A stretch of 64,000 nt of DNA from an uncultured Parabacteroides sp. Its GTDB lineage: Bacteria; Bacteroidota; Bacteroidia; Bacteroidales; Tannerellaceae. A program made the position numbers and the translations under genes. Of the stretch, positions 58,812-64,000 are shown piece after piece. The notes below the pieces were generated by a model. That model was not told the DNA's origin and searched no databases. It saw only the letters and a program-made list of their open reading frames with translations. Every line of letters starts with the position of its first letter. Position 1 is the first letter of the stretch. The DNA lies in the NCBI GenBank assembly GCA_937894065.1, contig CALCST010000017.1, forward strand, positions 1-64,000. Reading direction: 5' to 3'.

Positions 58812-59957
58812 ATGAAAGACAACCAAAATACTTCAACACTCATATCTGTGATGCTTGCATTTTTTGTAATGGGCTTCGTAGATTTGGTTGGAATAGTAAC
58901 AAATTATGTTGAAGCAGATTTCAAGATGTCAGATACATCTGCAAATCTACTTGCTGCCTCTACATTCATTTGGTTTCTTGTCCTATCTGTTCCCACAGGA
59001 ATTTTAGTTAGTAATATTGGTAGAAGAAAAACCGTACTTCTAAGTTTGGGAATAACAACTTTATCATTGTTCGTTCCTCTTCTTGACTATTCTGTGGGTA
59101 TGATGTTTGTATCATTTTCATTGTTAGGTATTGGAAACACCTTCATGCAAGTAGCACTTAACCCTCTTCTTTCCAATATTGTAAGACAAAACAGAATTGT
59201 AAGTGCACTTACATTAGGTCAGTTAATAAAAGCAATAGCATCATTTCTTGCACCAATAATAGTTGCCTGGAGCGCGCTGGAGGCCAACGAATGGAGAACT
59301 GTATATGCAATATTCATGCTAGTTGCAATATCTGCAATTATAGGACTGGGATTTACTGATATTGAAGAAAGGAACTATTCTGAAACGACAACATACAAGG
59401 AATGCTTCTCTCTTCTGAAAGACAAGTTTATACTAATGACCTTTTTTGGAATAATATGTCATGTAGGTATTGATGTAGGCATAAACCTTACTATACCTAA
59501 AGTATTCATGGAAAGGCTTAATATTCCTCTTGAAGAAGCAGGATTGGCAACAAGTACATATTTTATATTCCGTACAATAGGATGTTTCACTGGAGCCTTT
59601 ATCCTAATGAAAACATCAATGCGAAATGTTTTCGGAGGAAGTGTTTTATGTATGCTTGCCGGTATAATAATGTTATGTATAACAGATTCCAGTTTGTATT
59701 TATATTCAGCTGTAGCATTGGTAGGTATCGGAAATTCCAACATTTTCCCTATCATATTCGCTGAAGCTATGCATCACGAAGAATATAGGAAATATGACAT
59801 TTCAAGTCTAATGATTATGGGATTATTTGGAGGTTCTGTTTTCCCATTTTTAATGGGACTTACATCTGACCAAACAAAATATCAAAGCTGGGCTTTAGGA
59901 ATCTTGTTGATGGGTATTTGTTACCTTATTTTCCTATGTTTTAAGCTTAAGAGGTAA
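58812..59957 (+). CDS. MFS sugar transporter (FucP-like)
   Basis: 381 aa from the ATG at 58812; an ATG at 58800 is in frame but abuts the hairpin. Twelve membrane helices are apparent. LISVMLAFFVMGFVDLVGIV resembles the FucP-type start, with LVSNIGRRKTVLLSLGIT as the MFS loop 2-3 motif and SFSLLGIGNTFMQVALNPLL in helix 4-5. FucP-like Bacteroides transporters import monosaccharides by proton symport. The substrate is unknown. Followed 112 bp later by frr, which has its own promoter. Confidence 0.8.
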   Translation: MKDNQNTSTLISVMLAFFVMGFVDLVGIVTNYVEADFKMSDTSANLLAASTFIWFLVLSVPTGILVSNIGRRKTVLLSLGITTLSLFVPLLDYSVGMMFVSFSLLGIGNTFMQVALNPLLSNIVRQNRIVSALTLGQLIKAIASFLAPIIVAWSALEANEWRTVYAIFMLVAISAIIGLGFTDIEERNYSETTTYKECFSLLKDKFILMTFFGIICHVGIDVGINLTIPKVFMERLNIPLEEAGLATSTYFIFRTIGCFTGAFILMKTSMRNVFGGSVLCMLAGIIMLCITDSSLYLYSAVALVGIGNSNIFPIIFAEAMHHEEYRKYDISSLMIMGLFGGSVFPFLMGLTSDQTKYQSWALGILLMGICYLIFLCFKLKR

Positions 59958-59974
59958 AATAAAAGGAACTCATT

Positions 59975-60004
59975 TTTGTTTCTTGGAAAACTTTATTACT
60001 TTTG
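59975..60004 (+). promoter_or_regulatory. Promoter of frr-rsgA
   Basis: TTTG (59975-59978), 18 bp, TACTTTTG (59997-60004), about 65 bp before the frr ATG. Confidence 0.6.
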
Positions 60005-60069
60005 TTAAACAAATACATTTCATATTTTTCATTGAAACATAACAAAATATCAACAAAATATTTAATTAT

Positions 60070-60633
60070 ATGGTCGACACAAAGCAGTATATTAAAGCAG
60101 CGGAAGAAAAAATGACATTCGCTATCAGTTATCTTGACGAACAATTGGCACACATCCGTGCAGGAAAAGCAAACCCAAAGATTCTTGACGGCATCCGCGT
60201 TCCTTACTATGGCAGCTTGGCTCCATTAAGCAGTGTTGCTTCTATCAATACTCCGGATGCAAAAACGATCATTATTACTCCTTGGGAAAAAAGTCTGATA
60301 AAAGAAATAGAGAAAGCTATTCTAAATTCAGAAGTTGGAATCACTCCTGAAAACAATGGTGAAATCATCCGTCTTGGTATTCCTCCATTGACTGAAGACC
60401 GTCGTCGTAATTTGGCAAAACAGTCAAAACAAGAAGCTGAAACAGCTAAGATTAGCGTAAGAAATGCTCGTCGTGATGCTATTGAAGCTCTTAAGAAGAG
60501 TGTAAAAAACGATGGTGTTCCTGAAGACGTAGAAAAAGATGCAGAAAATGAAGTTCAGAAAATACATGATAAATATATCAAGAAAATCGACGAACTTTAT
60601 GCTGCTAAAGAAAAAGAAATCATGACTGTGTAA
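60070..60633 (+). CDS. frr: Ribosome recycling factor
   Basis: 187 aa. EKMTFAISYLDEQLAHIRAGKANPKILDGI contains the conserved R-A-G-K-A-N/P segment of helix 1 (split for length: EQLAHIRAGKANPKILDG); YGSLAPLSSVASI, LGIPPLTEDRRRNLAKQ and ISVRNARRDAIEALKK follow. With EF-G it splits post-termination ribosomes. rsgA starts right after its stop. Confidence 0.97.
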   Translation: MVDTKQYIKAAEEKMTFAISYLDEQLAHIRAGKANPKILDGIRVPYYGSLAPLSSVASINTPDAKTIIITPWEKSLIKEIEKAILNSEVGITPENNGEIIRLGIPPLTEDRRRNLAKQSKQEAETAKISVRNARRDAIEALKKSVKNDGVPEDVEKDAENEVQKIHDKYIKKIDELYAAKEKEIMTV

Positions 60634-61566
60634 ATGAAAGGACTCGTCATTAAAAATACTGGTAGCTGGTACACTGTACGTACAGAAGACGGAAAAGACA
60701 TTGAAAGTAAAATCAAAGGTAATTTCCGTCTTAAAGGAATACGTACAACAAATCCTATTGCCGTAGGTGACTATGTACAGATTGAGACCAATCAGGAAGG
60801 AACGGCCTTCATAACAGAAATCGAAGACCGCAAGAACTATATTATCAGAAGGGCCTCCAATCTTTCCAAACAGTCTCACATAATCGCGGCAAATGTTGAT
60901 CAGGCTATGTTAATCGTAACTGTTAATTATCCGATTACAACAACCGTATTCATTGACAGATTTCTTGCAACAGCTGAAGCTTACAGAGTTCCTGTAAAAT
61001 TGGTTTTCAACAAAATTGACCGCTACAATGCTGAAGACAGGGAATATCTCGAAGGTCTTATTCACTTATATACAACCATCGGTTATCCTTGTTCTAAGTT
61101 ATGTGCACGTTCAGAAGAAGGACTTGACTTATTACGAGATGAGTTGAAAAACAAAATAACCGTACTTTCTGGTCATTCTGGTGTTGGAAAATCAACAATA
61201 ATAAACAAACTGGTTCCAAACGCTAAATTGCGCACAGGAGATATTTCAGAATATCATAATAAAGGAATGCATACAACGACATTCTCAGAAATGATTTCTC
61301 TGCCTGATGGAGGTTATATCATTGACACTCCGGGAATCAAAGGTTTTGGAACTATAGATATGGAAGAAGCTGAAATATCACACTATTTCCCTGAAATTTT
61401 CAAAATATCATCTAATTGCAAATTCGGGGATTGTACTCATCGACATGAACCAGGATGTGCAGTGCTGAAAGCTGTAGAAGAACATTATATCAGTGAATCC
61501 AGATATAAGAGTTACCTCAGTATTTTGGATGATAAGGACGAAAGCAAGTACAGAGAAGATTTCTAA
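60634..61566 (+). CDS. rsgA: Ribosome small subunit-dependent GTPase RsgA
   Basis: 310 aa. An OB domain starts MKGLVIKNTGSWYTVRTEDG; the circularly permuted GTPase follows with LVFNKIDRY (G4), LSGHSGVGKSTIINKLVP (G1 P-loop) and YIIDTPGIKGFG (G3). The C-terminal zinc-binding CKFGDCTHRHEPGCAVLKAV is complete. RsgA matures the 30S subunit. It begins immediately after the frr stop, so they share a transcript, and ends at a terminator. Confidence 0.97.
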   Translation: MKGLVIKNTGSWYTVRTEDGKDIESKIKGNFRLKGIRTTNPIAVGDYVQIETNQEGTAFITEIEDRKNYIIRRASNLSKQSHIIAANVDQAMLIVTVNYPITTTVFIDRFLATAEAYRVPVKLVFNKIDRYNAEDREYLEGLIHLYTTIGYPCSKLCARSEEGLDLLRDELKNKITVLSGHSGVGKSTIINKLVPNAKLRTGDISEYHNKGMHTTTFSEMISLPDGGYIIDTPGIKGFGTIDMEEAEISHYFPEIFKISSNCKFGDCTHRHEPGCAVLKAVEEHYISESRYKSYLSILDDKDESKYREDF

Positions 61567-61591
61567 TCGGAAAAATTGAAATCATAAACAT

Positions 61592-61628
61592 AAAAAACGC
61601 CTCAGTTCCCAGAACTAAGGCGTTTTTT
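61592..61628. terminator. Bidirectional terminator between rsgA and nagB
   Basis: AAAAAACGCCTCAGTTC (61592-61608) pairs with GAACTAAGGCGTTTTTT (61612-61628), a single mismatch and a 3-nt loop; T residues on one side and A on the other. Confidence 0.88.
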
Positions 61629-61657
61629 ATTTATCTGCTGATTATAATACTATCGGA

Positions 61658-62470
61658 TTATTTCAACAAAGAACATGGACACAAATTGTCTTTTTCAATA
61701 TCTTTGAAATAATTATATGTACCAACTTTCATTTCAGCACAAGCAGCTTCATCACAAACAATGATTCCTTTTGGATGCAACTGCAAAGCAGTGATAGTCC
61801 ACATCTGGTTTACAGCACCCTCAACAGCCTGCTGCAAAGCACGCGCCTTGTTGTGTCCGTTAACCATAATCAATACTTCCTTAGCATCAAGAACTGTACC
61901 AACACCAACAGTAACAGCAGTCTTAGGAACTTTATTAACATCATTATCAAAGAAACGAGAGTTTGCAATGATAGTATCTGTTGTCAAAGTCTTGATTCGT
62001 GTACGTGAAGCCAATGATGAACCTGGTTCGTTGAATGCGATATGACCATCAGGACCAATACCACCCAAGAACAAATCAACACCGCCAACAGCCTTCATTT
62101 TAGCTTCATAAGCAGCACATTCAGCTTCCAAATCTTCTGCATTACCATTCAAGATATTAACATTTTCAGGTTTAATATCAATATGGCTGAAGAAGTTATT
62201 CCACATAAATGAATGATAGCTTTCCGGATGTTCTTTTGGAAGTCCTACATATTCATCCATATTGAATGTTATAACATTCTGGAAAGAAACAACTCCTTGT
62301 TTATACAGTTCTATAAGATTCCTGTACATACCAAGAGGAGAAGAACCTGTTGGCAAACCTAAAATAAATGGTTTTTCCGCTGTAGGATTTGCTTTCTTGA
62401 TTTTAGCTGCTACGTAATTGGCTGCCCATTTTGACAACTGTTCGTAATTCGGTTCAATAATTAATCTCAT
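61658..62470 (-). CDS. nagB: Glucosamine-6-phosphate deaminase
   Basis: 270 aa. FILGLPTGSSPLGMYRNLI, ITFNMDEYVGLPKEHPESYH, LFLGGIGPDGHIAFNEPGSS and SLASRTRIKTL are the NagB motifs (Asp of DGH, catalytic His in D-G-H-I-A-F-N-E-P). It converts glucosamine-6-P to fructose-6-P and ammonia in amino-sugar use. No NagA or transporter is adjacent. It follows fprA by 75 bp, across a hairpin at 62491-62528. Confidence 0.96.
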   Translation of the reverse strand: MRLIIEPNYEQLSKWAANYVAAKIKKANPTAEKPFILGLPTGSSPLGMYRNLIELYKQGVVSFQNVITFNMDEYVGLPKEHPESYHSFMWNNFFSHIDIKPENVNILNGNAEDLEAECAAYEAKMKAVGGVDLFLGGIGPDGHIAFNEPGSSLASRTRIKTLTTDTIIANSRFFDNDVNKVPKTAVTVGVGTVLDAKEVLIMVNGHNKARALQQAVEGAVNQMWTITALQLHPKGIIVCDEAACAEMKVGTYNYFKDIEKDNLCPCSLLK

Positions 62471-62490
62471 AATACTTGTGTTTTTTTAGA

Positions 62491-62528
62491 AGACAGGTTT
62501 CCATAAAAAAATACATGCAAACCTGTCT
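62491..62528 (-). promoter_or_regulatory. Hairpin in the nagB leader
   Basis: AGACAGGTTT (62491-62500) and AAACCTGTCT (62519-62528) form a perfect 10-bp stem with an 18-nt AT-rich loop. Read on the minus strand it follows the fprA stop by 17 bp and precedes nagB by 20 bp. No T-tract follows, so an ordinary terminator is unlikely. Confidence 0.45.
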
Positions 62529-62545
62529 TCCCGATTTATAATATT

Positions 62546-63739
62546 TTACTTATTATTCAATTTCTCAGCCATTGCTTTTCCAAGATTCCAGCATGCTTCA
62601 TATTTATCCGGCTGCAAACCTTGTTTCTGCTCAACCGGTTCACCAACAACTTCCCATTTCACCTTTTCAGCGAATGCAGTCAAACGTTTAACAGCAGCAC
62701 CAGCCCATGAGAAAGAACCAAAATAACCGAAATAACGATTCTTTAGTTCTCGAAGCTCTATTTTGGAAATTAATGAATCAACTTCAGGATACAATTGGTT
62801 GCAATATGTAGGACAACCTATTATAACACCCTTATACTTAAACAAATCTTTTAGGATATAAGAAGAATGTGACTTGCTGACATTATGAACAACGATTTTC
62901 TTAACTCCATGAGCAGACAATGAAGCTGCAATAGCCTCAGCCATCTGTTCCGTATTGCCATACATGCTACCATAAACAAGAACTACTCCGTCTTCTCCTT
63001 CATAACGGCTCAGCTTATCATAGATATCAACTACTTCAGGTATATGTTTTGTCCAAACAGGACCATGAGTAGAACAAATCATCTTTATTTCCAAACCAGA
63101 AAGTTTCTGCAAAGCTTTCTGAACCGGACTACCATATTTACCGACAATATTTGCATAATAACGTCGCATTTCATCCCAGATATGATCCAGAATCAATTCT
63201 GTATCCAGAACTCCGCCATCCAATGCTCCATAAGTTCCGAACGCATCAGCTGAGAATAGAATCTTATCGGTCTGGTCATATGTAACCATAACTTCTGGCC
63301 AATGCACCATTGGCGCCATATAAAAACTTAATGTATGTTTTCCTAATTCCAAAGAATCACCTTCTTTAACTTCATGAAGTCCTGTTGTGATACCATGAAA
63401 ACCATTCAGCATTTCAAATGTTTTCTTGTTACCGACAATCTGTACATCCGGATACAACTGACGTAACAGACGTATGCTTCCTGCATGATCTGGCTCCATG
63501 TGATTTACAATAAGATAATCCAAAGGACGACCGTTCAAAGCATCTTCAATTTTCTTCAAGAAAGTATCGGCATAACAAACATCAACAGTATCTACAAGAA
63601 CTGTTTTATCATCTACTATCAAATATGAGTTGTATGACACACCATAAGGCAATGGCCACATATTTTCAAACAATACTTTCTGACGGTCATTCACTCCTAC
63701 ATAATAAATTTTGTCTGCTATTTCTTTCAGTCTATACAT
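62546..63739 (-). CDS. Flavodiiron protein (FprA-type oxygen/NO reductase)
   Basis: 397 aa. The metallo-beta-lactamase-like domain has the di-iron site NHMEPDHAGSI (His80, Glu82, Asp84, His85), later MVHWPEVMV, FSADAFG and ICSTHGPVW. From about 255 a flavodoxin domain begins (GVVLVYGSMYGNTEQMAEAI, IIGCPTYCNQLYPEV, GYFGSFSWAGAAV). Such FprA proteins of anaerobes reduce oxygen to water or NO to N2O using FMN, with rubredoxin or NADH-linked donors. Cytoplasmic. The hemerythrin and FprA proteins are the two oxidant-defence proteins I can see here. Leader contains A0-type words. Confidence 0.94.
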   Translation of the reverse strand: MYRLKEIADKIYYVGVNDRQKVLFENMWPLPYGVSYNSYLIVDDKTVLVDTVDVCYADTFLKKIEDALNGRPLDYLIVNHMEPDHAGSIRLLRQLYPDVQIVGNKKTFEMLNGFHGITTGLHEVKEGDSLELGKHTLSFYMAPMVHWPEVMVTYDQTDKILFSADAFGTYGALDGGVLDTELILDHIWDEMRRYYANIVGKYGSPVQKALQKLSGLEIKMICSTHGPVWTKHIPEVVDIYDKLSRYEGEDGVVLVYGSMYGNTEQMAEAIAASLSAHGVKKIVVHNVSKSHSSYILKDLFKYKGVIIGCPTYCNQLYPEVDSLISKIELRELKNRYFGYFGSFSWAGAAVKRLTAFAEKVKWEVVGEPVEQKQGLQPDKYEACWNLGKAMAEKLNNK

Positions 63740-63742
63740 TAT

Positions 63743-63895
63743 ATTTTGAGTTTTTGAGTTTATTAGTTTTTAAGTTTATTAGTTTTTGAGGGGACAAGTT
63801 GACAAGTTAACAAGGCTACAGAAAAACAAGCCCTCTATCTCCTTGACTACTTAACTACTTAACTCCTTGACTACTTATTTCCTTATCTCCTTTCT
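63743..63895. repeat. Composite A-family repeat covering the lgt-fprA gap and the lgt end
   Basis: AGTTTTTGAGTTTATTAG words, GGGGACAAGTTGACAAG, AGTTAACAAGGCTACAG, then CTCCTTGACTACTTAACTAC and CTTGACTACTTATTTCC. The last 40 bp are coding and form the Lgt C-terminus. Confidence 0.7.
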
Positions 63896-64000
63896 TCATT
63901 GCTCTCCAAACAAACCATATTCCGGCAAGCACAAAAGGAATACTAAGCAACTGTCCCATATTCAAAAGCATATCTGCTTCGAAAGCTTCCTGGTCATTTT
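63855..64000 (-). CDS. lgt: Prolipoprotein diacylglyceryl transferase, C-terminal part (cut by window edge)
   Basis: Only the last 48 codons are visible: NDQEAFEADMLLNMGQLLSI, then PFVLAGIWFVWRAMKK. The N-M-G-Q-L-L-S-I-P segment and terminal helix are the conserved end of Lgt, the inner-membrane enzyme that adds diacylglycerol to lipoprotein cysteines, of which this window encodes many. After the helix the protein reads GDKEISSQGVK, where the last residues are provided by an A-family repeat. It is upstream of fprA on the same strand. Confidence 0.85.
   Translation of the reverse strand, partial: NDQEAFEADMLLNMGQLLSIPFVLAGIWFVWRAMKKGDKEISSQGVK

Overview
The window looks like chromosome of a gut-type Bacteroidales bacterium (Bacteroides/Phocaeicola-like; genus not resolved). 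The reasons are AT-rich DNA, a SusC/SusD pair, many lipoproteins with Bacteroidota-style lipoboxes, no clear Shine-Dalgarno sites, promoters of the TTTG-N19/20-TAnnTTTG type, and family-specific genes (DUF6089, DUF6242, Wzi-family protein, imelysin, 746-aa PflB, FprA). I see no phage, insertion sequence, CRISPR array, rRNA or tRNA. Most genes are core or ordinary accessory genes.

Layout. 1-4.6 kb: start of a purine permease, a small lipoprotein, a TPR/membrane/HTH regulator, then rpsF-rpsR-rplI. 4.8-7.2 kb: ApbE-like flavin transferase overlapping a secreted Gfo/Idh/MocA oxidoreductase, plus a small membrane protein. 7.2-15.3 kb: secreted hydrolases (alkaline phosphatase fused to a phosphodiesterase-like domain, alpha/beta hydrolase, metallophosphoesterase, GH123) and a Wzi-like outer-membrane protein. 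15.3-23.9 kb: envelope genes bamA, uppS, DUF6089 and DUF6242, then ribD and prmC. 24-30 kb: rsmI with a Glu-rich protein and a coiled-coil lipoprotein, a YjjG-like phosphatase, an atypical LuxR regulator next to a hemerythrin protein, and a tandem Rid protein. 30.2-36.4 kb: a minus-strand operon of two porins, imelysin, a di-heme oxidoreductase and a CxxCH lipoprotein, probably for iron or heme. 37-42.3 kb: ppx, ppk, glycosyltransferase and LpxH-like phosphatase. 42.5-50.5 kb: gph, rpsA, pflB-pflA, LysE exporter and CBM9-like protein. 50.7-57.7 kb: a minimal polysaccharide utilisation locus (GH30 divergent from SusC-SusD). 57.8-64 kb: pyrH, MFS transporter, frr-rsgA, nagB, fprA and the 3' end of lgt.

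The most unusual content is between the genes. (1) A dispersed family built from short words related to GTTGACAAG/CTTGTCAACTT occurs at least 17 times, almost only in intergenic DNA. It often forms long imperfect hairpins and in places runs into coding sequence, so that three unrelated proteins (hemerythrin protein, Ppx, Lgt) end in the same Q-G-V-K tail. (2) A second mosaic family (modules B and C below) recurs at about 3.0, 22.8, 36.7 and 50.5 kb. (3) The 820 bp between the iron/heme-type operon and ppx holds two good promoters pointing away from each other and seven copies of a TAGGTATT/AATACCTA word. The rightward promoter drives only a transcript of about 150 nt ending at a strong terminator: a candidate regulatory RNA or 15-aa peptide gene sharing operators with the operon.
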